DNA from: a virus
DNA: 21,145 nucleotides
Reading direction: 5' to 3' (one strand)
Virus record (IMG/VR): IMGVR_UViG_3300042891_001630
Coordinates: 1 to 21,145 of that record
Shown piece after piece: positions 1 through 7,187 of this stretch (the stretch's first letter is position 1; the number at the start of each line of letters is the position of its first letter). The position numbers and the translations under genes were made by a program. The notes beneath the pieces are model-generated. The model worked only from the letters and a program-made list of their open reading frames with translations. It was not told the DNA's origin and did no database searches.

Positions 1-465
1 CAATCCATTGATTGCATACATTACGAAATTATTAGCATTTGATTTGCTGCTAATTTTGTAATGTCCTTTGATTGAAGATGTTGAATCGTCAATTGTAATT
101 AGAAAATTATAAACGTTTGTTCCATTATCATCTTGTGTGTTGATCCACAAAAGACTTGCAGAGGATGGTGTTCCGTTGTTAAGTTTTAATCGACCTTGTC
201 CTGGATTACTGATTGCAGTATTTGAATCAAAGGTATAATCAAATGCAGCACCACCAAAGTTACCTTGTGCACCAGTTGGACCCTGTGGTCCTTGAGGACC
301 CTGTGGTCCTTGCGGACCAACGACACCTTGCGGTCCTTGTGGACCGATAACGCCTTGAGGACCTTGTGGACCCTGTGGACCTTGTGGACCCTGTGGTCCT
401 TGAGGACCACGAGTGATCTGTGAGACAAGAACAGAACTGCTTTGCTGTTTAACTGTAACAGTCAT
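1..465 (-). CDS. Collagen-like structural/adhesin protein, C-terminus cut by window edge
   Basis: Reading the minus strand from the ATG at 465 gives 155 codons open to the left edge, so the C-terminus is missing. The protein starts [20 protein letters not shown] and passes at once into Gly-Pro-Gln triplets (about residues 20-63, interrupted by GVIG and GVVG). A glycine-rich hinge (NFGGAAFDY) and a beta-type region with many Asn, Ser and Thr (residues 70-155) follow. Collagen-like triplets form trimeric rods in phage fibres. A short N-terminal anchor, triplet stalk and distal globular head is the usual plan of small virion adhesins in marine T4-like phages. The ATG overlaps the stop of the upstream 111-residue gene (TAATG), which implies translational coupling and fixes this start. 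Its exact place on the virion cannot be told. A frame-shifted reading of the triplet region gives a Val/His/Lys-rich ORF (186-428) that is not a gene. Confidence 0.8.
   Translation of the reverse strand, partial: MTVTVKQQSSSVLVSQITRGPQGPQGPQGPQGPQGPQGVIGPQGPQGVVGPQGPQGPQGPQGPTGAQGNFGGAAFDYTFDSNTAISNPGQGRLKLNNGTPSSASLLWINTQDDNGTNVYNFLITIDDSTSSIKGHYKISSKSNANNFVMYAINGL
362..396. repeat. 35-bp perfect direct repeat, copy 1 (collagen-like coding DNA)
   Basis: This 35-base stretch inside the Gly-Pro-Gln triplets of the left-edge gene is identical to 2744-2778 in the tail-fibre gene, in the same orientation. It consists of alternating CCTTGTGGA and CCCTGTGGA units on the + strand. It joins two different genes about 2.4 kb apart. 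Confidence 0.9.
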
Positions 466-800
466 TATTTCGTAACCTGTGGATAGACTGTTATAATTCC
501 TTCAACCAAACGACTGACATTGTTTGAAGTCGTTGTTTCTTTAATGTCGTAGAGATATCTTCCTGGGCGAATATTTGCAGTCACTGCTGAGTTTGCATTT
601 GCGTAGATGACACCATTCGCTGCATCTGCAGCAGTGATGATTAAATTTGCAGTTGGAGAAGAAGAATAATATGATTTACGAATTGAACAAGTGAATGTAG
701 AATTTGCGACGTTTCTTGGTGAACCATCATCTTTTATTACTGTAATATCTACACCAAAGGAAGTCCCTTGGTCCATTGATAATTCTACATACTGAGCCAT
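465..800 (-). CDS. Small beta-rich virion protein (111 aa), function unknown
   Basis: A complete 111-residue protein with no signal peptide or membrane segment. It starts [19 protein letters not shown] and has alternating hydrophobic residues through a predicted beta sandwich. Two marks stand out: IRKSYYSSS (about residues 40-48) and RPGRYLYDI near residue 78. I recognise this pattern (MAQY..L..DQG, S.IRKSYY, PGRY.YD) from small proteins beside collagen-like fibre genes in marine T4-like phages. Their role is not established to my knowledge. An Ig-like or adaptor domain is a reasonable guess. The start has an AGGA ribosome site about 8 bases upstream in a 49-base gap that also holds a late-promoter-like motif. 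The stop overlaps the start of the next gene (TAATG), so the pair is probably made together and may form one adhesin unit. Confidence 0.75.
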   Translation of the reverse strand: MAQYVELSMDQGTSFGVDITVIKDDGSPRNVANSTFTCSIRKSYYSSSPTANLIITAADAANGVIYANANSAVTANIRPGRYLYDIKETTTSNNVSRLVEGIITVYPQVTK

Positions 801-827
801 CTATTAATTCCTACTTTTATTATTGAT

Positions 828-835
828 TATTTATC
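828..835 (-). promoter_or_regulatory. Candidate T4-type late promoter (GATAAATA)
   Basis: On the minus strand this reads GATAAATA, matching the NATAAATA late-promoter form known in T4-like cyanophages (T4 consensus TATAAATA). It lies in the 49-base gap between the Hint-domain gene and the 111-residue gene, 27 bases before the ATG, with an AGGA site in between. It would allow separate late transcription of the two leftmost genes. Initiation itself cannot be seen from sequence. Confidence 0.55.
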
Positions 836-849
836 CATACTTTTGGATC

Positions 850-1965
850 TTAGTATACCAAAACTCCATTCGCATAGAAATTAGGACTTGTTTTATGTTT
901 GTTGTTAAATGTGTAAACAGTTTCAGATAAGCCAAGTGGAACAATGTTTTGTAGTAATATTTCATTTCTGTCTTTATCAACTAACTTATCGCCAACAGCA
1001 ATAAATGTAACATCAGTTAGTGCTTTATAACCGTTCATGGTCATAGGTGGATTCATTGAACAGTATCCTTTACCAACAACATAGAATGGGTGATCTTGTG
1101 ATCCCTTGATATTTGTTCCATTTTCAAGATGAAATTCATACATCACGCGATTAACACGAGTGATGATTTCTGATACTTCATTCGTTTCATTTTGTTGAGT
1201 ATCTGGATTATATGATAGAATTAAATCACCAACCTGAATGCTTTCGATTGGTTTGGTTGATAGATCAGCCATTGTAATGAGAGTGTCGCCAGTAAAGCAA
1301 CAACCGCCACCACCACCAATTCCACCACTTTGTGTTGCACCAATAAGAACAGATACAGTTACAGTGTCAAGATCAGTGCCTGCTGAATTTTTAAGTCTTA
1401 GTGTTGTAGTAGCAGATTTTGAAAGATAACTACCAGTAGTTTGTACATACCACTGCCATGCTCTCGTAGTAGTCATTTGCAGAGAAGTTGCAACAGCTGA
1501 AGAGGTTCCCTCAACGCTGTCTCCAGAAGGTGTATCAAGATAAGCATATGCAGTTGAAGCACTTCCTGATGTCAACCAAGTGAATGGTGTATCGAAATCT
1601 CCTGTATTCACATTAGACTCTCGATAAACACCATTGCCATTTGCATACAAAATAATCTGCGCTGATGCCCAAGATAATCCCAGACCACTTGGACTTCCTG
1701 ATGCGAACAAATTAACATCATATCCGAAACCAGCATTGTATTGAGGTAAATTAACTACAGGCGATACCACAGCAGCTGCACCAGAAAAATTAGAGAAACT
1801 GATTGTTCCACTTGTAGGAATTGTGACAGATGTTGCGTTTGCTGTTCCACCAGCAACATATGCACCACCAGAATAATACTCACTGATTGAAATTGGATTT
1901 GATCCTCCAAACTCAGTTTGAATATTACCTAGAGAAATCGAACTTGGTATGGTTGGAACAGCCAT
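850..1965 (-). CDS. Virion-type protein with C-terminal Hint (hedgehog/intein-like) domain
   Basis: 371 residues in four parts. Residues 1-65 (SISLGNIQTEFGGSNPIS, then IPTSGTISFSNFSGA) match the N-terminal modules common in marine T4-like fibre proteins. Residues 66-210 are beta-rich with no family I recognise. Residues 213-221 are a glycine hinge. Residues 222-371 form a Hint domain. Its signs are CCFTGDTLI (Cys222/Cys223, intein block A type), SIQVGDLILSYN, GSQDHPFYV (block B type, His292) and the C-terminal block NFYANGVLVY. The protein ends there, without the His-Asn and +1 nucleophile needed for full splicing. Expected chemistry is an N-S acyl shift at one of the Cys, giving cleavage or transfer of the N-terminal part to a nucleophile, as in hedgehog or bacterial intein-like proteins. 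The start is 3 bases after the tail-fibre stop, with AAGGGA upstream. The Hint call is firm; virion location and activity are inferred. Confidence 0.85.
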   Translation of the reverse strand: MAVPTIPSSISLGNIQTEFGGSNPISISEYYSGGAYVAGGTANATSVTIPTSGTISFSNFSGAAAVVSPVVNLPQYNAGFGYDVNLFASGSPSGLGLSWASAQIILYANGNGVYRESNVNTGDFDTPFTWLTSGSASTAYAYLDTPSGDSVEGTSSAVATSLQMTTTRAWQWYVQTTGSYLSKSATTTLRLKNSAGTDLDTVTVSVLIGATQSGGIGGGGGCCFTGDTLITMADLSTKPIESIQVGDLILSYNPDTQQNETNEVSEIITRVNRVMYEFHLENGTNIKGSQDHPFYVVGKGYCSMNPPMTMNGYKALTDVTFIAVGDKLVDKDRNEILLQNIVPLGLSETVYTFNNKHKTSPNFYANGVLVY

Positions 1966-1968
1966 TCA

Positions 1969-4143
1969 TCATCCCTTGTTGCGAACTTCGTTTAATAGAT
2001 CATTATATTTCTTATCAAGTTCTTTGATTGCTTCAACTAGCAACACACAAATCTTTTCGTAATGAATTGTTTTGTATTGCTCATCAATTGGAGCTGGAAC
2101 AACAATTTCAGGTAGCACACCTTCAACTTGTTGTGCAGAGAGACCAATTTCTCTCTTAACTGGGTATCCTAAACTTTGTGCAACTTCATTTGCTTCGTAG
2201 TAGAATCCATTTAATGAATTTACTTTCGCAAGAGCATTTTCAATATTACCGAGCACTGTCTTCAATCTTTCATCAGAGTAGTATGCAGTAATGTCGCCAG
2301 TGGCACGAATTGCACCGCCGCCAGGAGCACCTGTACCAACTCCAAGACTATTAAATTGTACATCACTATTTGTATTCAATGATTGGTTTGCGCCTGGACC
2401 CTGTGGACCCTGTGGACCAGTTGCACCATTGGTTCCATTGGTTCCATTCGTTCCTGCTGGACCCTGTGGACCCTGTGGACCAGTTGCACCATTGGTTCCA
2501 TTAGTTCCTCCTGGACCTTGTGGACCCTGTGGACCAGTTGCACCATTGGTTCCATTGGTTCCATTCGTTCCTGCTGGACCCTGTGGACCTTGAGGTCCAG
2601 TTCCACCTGGACCTTGTGGACCTTGTGGACCAGTGTTACCTATTGGACCCTGTGGACCCTGTGGACCAGTTCCTCCTGGACCCTGTGGACCTTGCGGACC
2701 AGTGACACCTTGTGGTCCCTGCGGTCCAGTTAATCCTGTTGGTCCTTGTGGACCCTGTGGACCTTGTGGACCCTGTGGACCTTGTGGTCCAGCAGCAACC
2801 ACAAATGCAACATTTGCGTTGCCATCAGCTGATGCAGTCACAGAAACAGTAACAGCTGATGTGTTGACAAAGTTCAATTGTCTTGCAGTTAATGTTGATC
2901 CACTATTTGCAGAAACTCTAACTGTGTTTGCAGCATTGTTTGCTGCGGCATAAGCATCATTGGCAGTTGTTCTTGCAGTATTTGCTTGAAGATATGCGTT
3001 ATTTGCTTGATCGTAACCAGCATTGGCTTGCCCATAAGCAGCATTCGCTTGTGCATAAGCATTCAATGCTGTGTCAAAACTGTAAAATACAGTTCCATTA
3101 TCACTCCAACCCCATTTGTCTGAAGTCTCATTCCATCTAAGGAATGTATCAGTACCAGATCCGCGCTCTACTTTAACATCAGCATTTAAAGAAGGAGCTC
3201 CTGTTTGATTGGAGTTCAGAATAATTTCGCTGTCTTCAACAACAAGGCTTGCAACATTAAATGTTGTTGAATCACCTTCAACGAAGAGATTACCTTGAAT
3301 CGTAACATCACCACTAAACGTACCACCAAGTGTGGTCACGCTGAGGTTTGCTCGAGCATATGCATTATTGGCTTGTGTATAAGCAGTATTTGCTTGGGCA
3401 TAAGCATCATTGGCAGTTGTTCTTGCAGTATTTGCTTGTGCGTATGCATTTAATCCATTTGCATTTACGTTTGTTATGTTTGTATTAACGGTACTGAATG
3501 TAGTATTCATTGTAGCGAATGTTGTATTCGCATCAGAACGTGCAGTATTTGCTTGACCATAAGCATCATTGGCTGTTGTGCGTGCTGTATTTGCTTGATT
3601 GAATGCAGCATTGGCTTGACCATATGCATCCAATGCACTCTGGAAATTATACATTGTGGTGCCATCATCTGACCAGCCCCACTTGTCTGTTGTTTCATTC
3701 CAACGCAAGAATGTATTAGTGCTCGAGCCGCGATCAATTGTAATAGAGGCACTTAATGTTGGTGCGGCAGTTGTATTTGAATTGAGGATAATTTCATTAT
3801 CTTCAATTGAAAGTGTTGCAACATTAAAAGAAGAAATATCACCTTCGATAAACACATTACCATTAACGGTCAAATCTTGATCAACGTAAATGGTATTAGC
3901 ATTAACTCTTGTTGCGGTTAGTAAATTAGAAACGAAAACGTTACCGTTTCCTGTACTACCAATCGTCAATAATGGAGGGGTATTAGATTGACCAGCTGCA
4001 CTCAATAATGTGAGTGCACCACCATCTTTCACATAGTTTGAATTGCGAAGAATATTACGATCCTCAATCAGATCGTTTGTACCTGCACGCCATTCATTGA
4101 ATGTGTTCACCAACTGAATATGTGTAATATTTGCGTTTGCCAT
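1969..4143 (-). CDS. Tail fibre: duplicated modules, collagen-like stalk, S74 self-cleaving chaperone
   Basis: 724 residues. After an N-terminal part (1-90) come two copies of a module, about residues 94-198 and 283-388. Each holds GN.F.EGD...FNVA.L..ED.EIILNSN, a [15 protein letters not shown] block and AYxQANxA heptads. Residues 405-450 are beta-rich. Residues 452-584 are Gly-X-Y triplets, mostly GPQ, with [15 protein letters not shown] runs. The C-terminus (about 590-724) is a Peptidase_S74 intramolecular chaperone: YSDERLK gives the Ser623/Lys628 dyad, then a final coiled coil ([16 protein letters not shown]). In this family the chaperone drives trimer folding and then cuts itself off before the Ser. 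The ATG overlaps the stop of the 73-residue gene (TAATG), with AGGGG upstream. It is probably the host-contacting fibre. No sequence similarity to T4 gp12 or gp37 is visible beyond the general plan. Confidence 0.9.
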   Translation of the reverse strand: MANANITHIQLVNTFNEWRAGTNDLIEDRNILRNSNYVKDGGALTLLSAAGQSNTPPLLTIGSTGNGNVFVSNLLTATRVNANTIYVDQDLTVNGNVFIEGDISSFNVATLSIEDNEIILNSNTTAAPTLSASITIDRGSSTNTFLRWNETTDKWGWSDDGTTMYNFQSALDAYGQANAAFNQANTARTTANDAYGQANTARSDANTTFATMNTTFSTVNTNITNVNANGLNAYAQANTARTTANDAYAQANTAYTQANNAYARANLSVTTLGGTFSGDVTIQGNLFVEGDSTTFNVASLVVEDSEIILNSNQTGAPSLNADVKVERGSGTDTFLRWNETSDKWGWSDNGTVFYSFDTALNAYAQANAAYGQANAGYDQANNAYLQANTARTTANDAYAAANNAANTVRVSANSGSTLTARQLNFVNTSAVTVSVTASADGNANVAFVVAAGPQGPQGPQGPQGPQGPTGLTGPQGPQGVTGPQGPQGPGGTGPQGPQGPIGNTGPQGPQGPGGTGPQGPQGPAGTNGTNGTNGATGPQGPQGPGGTNGTNGATGPQGPQGPAGTNGTNGTNGATGPQGPQGPGANQSLNTNSDVQFNSLGVGTGAPGGGAIRATGDITAYYSDERLKTVLGNIENALAKVNSLNGFYYEANEVAQSLGYPVKREIGLSAQQVEGVLPEIVVPAPIDEQYKTIHYEKICVLLVEAIKELDKKYNDLLNEVRNKG
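2392..2790. repeat. Collagen-like triplet coding repeat with 63/54/63-bp higher-order units
   Basis: This encodes residues 452-584 of the tail fibre as a 9-base periodic array (glycine-proline-glutamine codons). Within it, 2396-2458, 2459-2512 and 2513-2575 are three near-identical units of 63, 54 and 63 bases. Each encodes GPQGPQGP followed by GTNG-type triplets; the middle unit lacks one GTN triplet group. All unit lengths are multiples of 9, so copy-number change keeps the Gly-X-Y register. Confidence 0.85.
2744..2778. repeat. 35-bp perfect direct repeat, copy 2
   Basis: Identical over 35 bases to 362-396 in the left-edge collagen-like gene, in the same orientation. It lies at the N-terminal end of this fibre's triplet stalk. 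Confidence 0.9.
2947..2988. repeat. 42-bp perfect direct repeat, copy 1
   Basis: Identical over 42 bases to 3397-3438. It encodes [14 protein letters not shown] in the second heptad region of the tail fibre (residues about 386-399). The two copies are exactly 450 bases apart, which is 150 codons and keeps frame. Confidence 0.9.
3397..3438. repeat. 42-bp perfect direct repeat, copy 2
   Basis: Partner of 2947-2988, encoding [14 protein letters not shown] in the first heptad region (residues about 236-249). A further, diverged copy of the same coding pattern lies near 3541-3600. Confidence 0.9.
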
Positions 4144-4364
4144 TAATTGCCCCTAGAAAGCATCTCTAAAATTTTTGAAATATCACCTTTAAGTGAGGAA
4201 ACTTCGTCTCGTAGACTATTTATGGAGGACTCCATTTCCTTCTGTTTTTTTAATTTTTCCTGATACATTTGATCTTTAAAGAGAGCGTTTTTATTAATAT
4301 TCAAAATTGCTTTTGAATTTACGTCTCTTACAAGATCTTCATTATCCTTAATCTTCACAAGCAT
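4143..4364 (-). CDS. Small coiled-coil protein (73 aa)
   Basis: A complete 73-residue protein starting [20 protein letters not shown]. The N-terminal third is a short ordered segment. Residues about 30-70 are strongly helical and charged ([33 protein letters not shown]), with leucine, isoleucine and methionine spacing of a coiled coil. I recall small proteins of this type ([12 protein letters not shown]...KAI.N) next to large structural genes of marine T4-like phages, with no assigned role. AGGA lies 8-9 bases before the ATG, and only 4 bases separate it from the upstream stop. The stop overlaps the tail-fibre start (TAATG), so it is coupled to the fibre. A fibre-assembly aid or a trimeric connector is possible, but this is inference. 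Confidence 0.75.
   Translation of the reverse strand: MLVKIKDNEDLVRDVNSKAILNINKNALFKDQMYQEKLKKQKEMESSINSLRDEVSSLKGDISKILEMLSRGN
4217..4224 (-). promoter_or_regulatory. Possible late promoter (CATAAATA) upstream of tail fibre
   Basis: The minus strand reads CATAAATA, 73 bases before the tail-fibre ATG. It lies inside the coding sequence of the 73-residue gene (SINS codons), so it may be chance. It matches NATAAATA and would raise fibre expression above that of the baseplate genes. Confidence 0.3.
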
Positions 4365-4368
4365 AATA

Positions 4369-7170
4369 TTATCCTGCTGGTGTTGCGATCGCTCTATAAT
4401 TTCTTACATGAGGAACGACAGTTGGACTTTCAGCTGTCATCACAATCTTGATAGCGTAGTATTTAAACTTGTCGCCAAGAGGATAAGTCACACCATTCTC
4501 AACATATGAAATCTTGTTTACGTCAAGGCTTGGGCGATATTCAAGTTCAATACCCTGATTCTGATCCTTTGAGAAGTTATCATTAACTTTACTCATTAGT
4601 TGCCATTTCTTATCATCGAATGGCTGAGAATCTTCGCCTGATTTGACCTTATAGTAAACATTAATATCTGTTCCAACTGGACGATTGCAGTCTAGATAAA
4701 CTCTCAGATCACCAGCATCGAATCCATCAGCAAGGGTGATTGGTTTTGTAACATATCTAGCGCGACAGTTACCACCAGAGGCACCATTTTCACCTGCGAT
4801 AATTGCTGTAGCATTTATTGCAATTCCAGGTTCAGCAAATGTAATCGTTGGAGTAGTGTAGTACCCAGAACCTGGTTCATCAACAACAACAATCGATACA
4901 TTTCCTGTATATCCAGTAACAGAAGATAGAGCTGCCACATAAGCATTTGCTGTTGTACCGCCTGATCTGTTTGGTGCAGAGAACGTTACTACGATATTTG
5001 CAGCGTTTGTGTGCTCTCCAAGATTTGTGAAGGTGATGTCAGAAACGGAAATACCTGCATCATTCACTAGGTATTCTGTTGCCACGCCACTCAATCTCTC
5101 AATATCGATAGATGGAGAAACATAAGGATCACTTGTTGATAAGTCTGCTTTTACGAGCAATGATTCATTATTACCCGCTACAATTCTTCTTCTACGAGTT
5201 GAAGATTTTGTTGATGTTCCAACATCTTCGCTGAAATCATAAAATCTATCTTTACGAATGCTTCTCCAATCAGTATCGAATGCGCTATCGATTGAAGTCG
5301 ATTTGAAAGAGTAGTTGATGTTTGTTGGCTTAAAGTTATAGTCAACTGAGTGAATCAAGAGCGAATCAACGTTGATGTTTGATAGAATATTATCTGTCAT
5401 AAACGTGATTGTATTTGATGTCGTTGTCCAGTTAGCATACTTCACGCGGAACATCAAATCTTCATTTGGAATTGGTGTCCAATTGGAGGCATTTTGAGCC
5501 TTAAAGAAATCACCAATGTATGGTTGCTCTGAGACTCTTCTTGCTGGAGTTGTACCAAGAATCTCACCACCGATTTCTGCAACGAATAGTGCATAGTCTG
5601 GTGAAGATGTCGTGACAGTAATTGCATATTCCTTTGATGGTTTAACAATTACTGGCGGAGAGAACTTGAATGTTGTGATTGAAGCATCAGAGGTAGCATC
5701 TGGAATTGTTGATGTTTTAATATCAGTTGCTTCCACAATGCTTTGACCTAGAATCTTTTGTGAAGGTAATCCATTTTCGATCTCATTAATTGTAACCTTA
5801 ACTGGCAACAATAGATCACCACTGGATGGTTTCTCAGCAAAAAACAAATCTACTGCTTTAATCTGTAGTGCACTTAATTCAGAAGCCACACCATCTGCGT
5901 GTGTATTCGCAGTTGCTGGTGTAAAGAAGGTTTGTGAAAGAGGGAAAAACTTCTTATTATTCTTCAAAATGTCGTTGTTGTTAAGTGCAACTTCTTTTGA
6001 AGGTGCGATTGTATCATATGCCAGCCTTGCATAATCAGCAACGCTAGATTGATTACCAACCACTGAGTAATAATTAAATGCTCTCATTGTATAATTATCA
6101 GAGTCGCTTGTTGCTCCATCTGTAATTGTTAGTAATCGTTTGCCGACAGGAAAACTTGCACCAGCTGCTTCGGGAATATGGAACAGACCAGCAAGTGTTC
6201 CATAATCATCAACGACGTGATCTCCATATGAATACTTAGAATTAGATGTCACGGAGACATTTGCACTCAGAGTAATCATAAATCCATTAGCGGAGACAGC
6301 ATTAATTGTACGCTCTGCAGTTAGACCCACTCCAGCTGCGATTCTAAAAGTGTTACCAACTGCATTAGAAACGTTACCAGAAACGTGAATGATATTTGTA
6401 TCATTACTTGAAGCATATGAAACAACACCAGAGTAGTGATTGTATGAGGAGACAGTTGCTGTCTTACCTGCATTATACTTACTATAGATCGTTGAACTTA
6501 TTGGGAATCCGTTGGCAACAGTTTGTGTTGATCCCACATTTAATCTTGTCGTAGAATTATCGCGCAAGAAAATTACAGAGTTTGGATTAAACTTTCTGAA
6601 TGCACCATCAATTGGACGAATTGCCATGTAAGCATGTGAAGTGCTTGTATTCTGGTATCTTTCAACAACACCAGCAAAAGTAATTTGTCCAGAAATATTA
6701 TTAGAGGATGTCTGATAAATTACGTCTTGTTCTATGACTGTTGTAGTAGATAATGTGTTAGCAGCATATGGAGCAACATTAACATTAATAAAATTTTCAT
6801 TTAGATAAATGATATTATTAGATGTTGTGATTACTTTTGCAAATGCATTAGTAGTCGCATTAATAATTGGCTCATCTTGAAAAAACTGACTTGCAGAGGT
6901 TGATAATGCAAGTTCATTCGCTTTTTGAGTGAATCCCTTTACATTAACTTTGTCGAAGAAAACATTTGCAGTTTTGTCTGGGCAAAGTCCTTTGGCAACA
7001 AAGGTGACTTCCTGCGCACGCATGAAACGAGTGTATTGCACTTTTCTTGTGCTATCATCTGTTAGTGAACTTTTTAAACTATCTACGAATCCAGGAGGAA
7101 AGTAAGTCAGAGAAGCCCCGCCGTCTTCCTCAAATGCTCTTCTAATAGATGGTTCATATGGAATTGGCAT
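4369..7170 (-). CDS. Large virion structural protein (933 aa), baseplate-associated
   Basis: The N-terminus is MPIPYEPSIRRAFEEDGG. Residues 50-80 (RAQEVTFVAKGLCPDKTANVFFD) form the Q.V.FVAKGL.P.T....FFD signature seen in DUF4815-type marine phage structural proteins. Residues 437-580 (VDLFFAEKPSSGDLLLPVKV...RRVSEQPYIGDFFKAQNAS) form a jelly-roll-like unit common in the same group. Residues 705-795 carry a GSGYYTTPTITF beta module shared with neighbouring baseplate genes. The end (805-930) has DLRVYLDCNRPVGTDINVYY and VPHVRNYRA, a conserved C-terminal block. A STRRRRRIVAGN stretch lies near 656-667. GAGG sits 9 bases before the ATG, in a 17-base gap after the 1298-residue gene. With that neighbour it probably decorates or extends the wedges, in the place T4 uses gp9-gp12, whose sequences I do not see here. 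The family match is from memory; the precise role is unknown. Confidence 0.75.
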   Translation of the reverse strand: MPIPYEPSIRRAFEEDGGASLTYFPPGFVDSLKSSLTDDSTRKVQYTRFMRAQEVTFVAKGLCPDKTANVFFDKVNVKGFTQKANELALSTSASQFFQDEPIINATTNAFAKVITTSNNIIYLNENFINVNVAPYAANTLSTTTVIEQDVIYQTSSNNISGQITFAGVVERYQNTSTSHAYMAIRPIDGAFRKFNPNSVIFLRDNSTTRLNVGSTQTVANGFPISSTIYSKYNAGKTATVSSYNHYSGVVSYASSNDTNIIHVSGNVSNAVGNTFRIAAGVGLTAERTINAVSANGFMITLSANVSVTSNSKYSYGDHVVDDYGTLAGLFHIPEAAGASFPVGKRLLTITDGATSDSDNYTMRAFNYYSVVGNQSSVADYARLAYDTIAPSKEVALNNNDILKNNKKFFPLSQTFFTPATANTHADGVASELSALQIKAVDLFFAEKPSSGDLLLPVKVTINEIENGLPSQKILGQSIVEATDIKTSTIPDATSDASITTFKFSPPVIVKPSKEYAITVTTSSPDYALFVAEIGGEILGTTPARRVSEQPYIGDFFKAQNASNWTPIPNEDLMFRVKYANWTTTSNTITFMTDNILSNINVDSLLIHSVDYNFKPTNINYSFKSTSIDSAFDTDWRSIRKDRFYDFSEDVGTSTKSSTRRRRIVAGNNESLLVKADLSTSDPYVSPSIDIERLSGVATEYLVNDAGISVSDITFTNLGEHTNAANIVVTFSAPNRSGGTTANAYVAALSSVTGYTGNVSIVVVDEPGSGYYTTPTITFAEPGIAINATAIIAGENGASGGNCRARYVTKPITLADGFDAGDLRVYLDCNRPVGTDINVYYKVKSGEDSQPFDDKKWQLMSKVNDNFSKDQNQGIELEYRPSLDVNKISYVENGVTYPLGDKFKYYAIKIVMTAESPTVVPHVRNYRAIATPAG

Positions 7171-7187
7171 CGTACTTTTCCTCGATA

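Noticed and set aside
241-420. CRISPR-like or satellite array at the left end, and again at 2392-2790
   Set aside because: The period is nine bases and codes in frame for Gly-X-Y triplets, so it is a protein repeat, not a spacer array.
186-428. Minus-strand 80-residue frame rich in Val, His, Lys and Arg
   Set aside because: It is a shifted frame of the collagen-like triplets; the frame starting at 465 is longer, has the coupled start and continues through the window edge.
832-847. Possible terminator hairpin (ATCCA...TGGAT) after the Hint gene
   Set aside because: The stem is only five base pairs and is not followed by a T run on the transcribed strand; it also overlaps the promoter-like motif.
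2291-2953. Plus-strand reading frames rich in GPCGPCGPV (2291-2593, 2633-2953)
   Set aside because: They are the antisense of the Gly-Pro-Gln codons of the tail fibre; the collagen-like look is a mirror of the repeat, and they lack a ribosome site and a sensible protein context.
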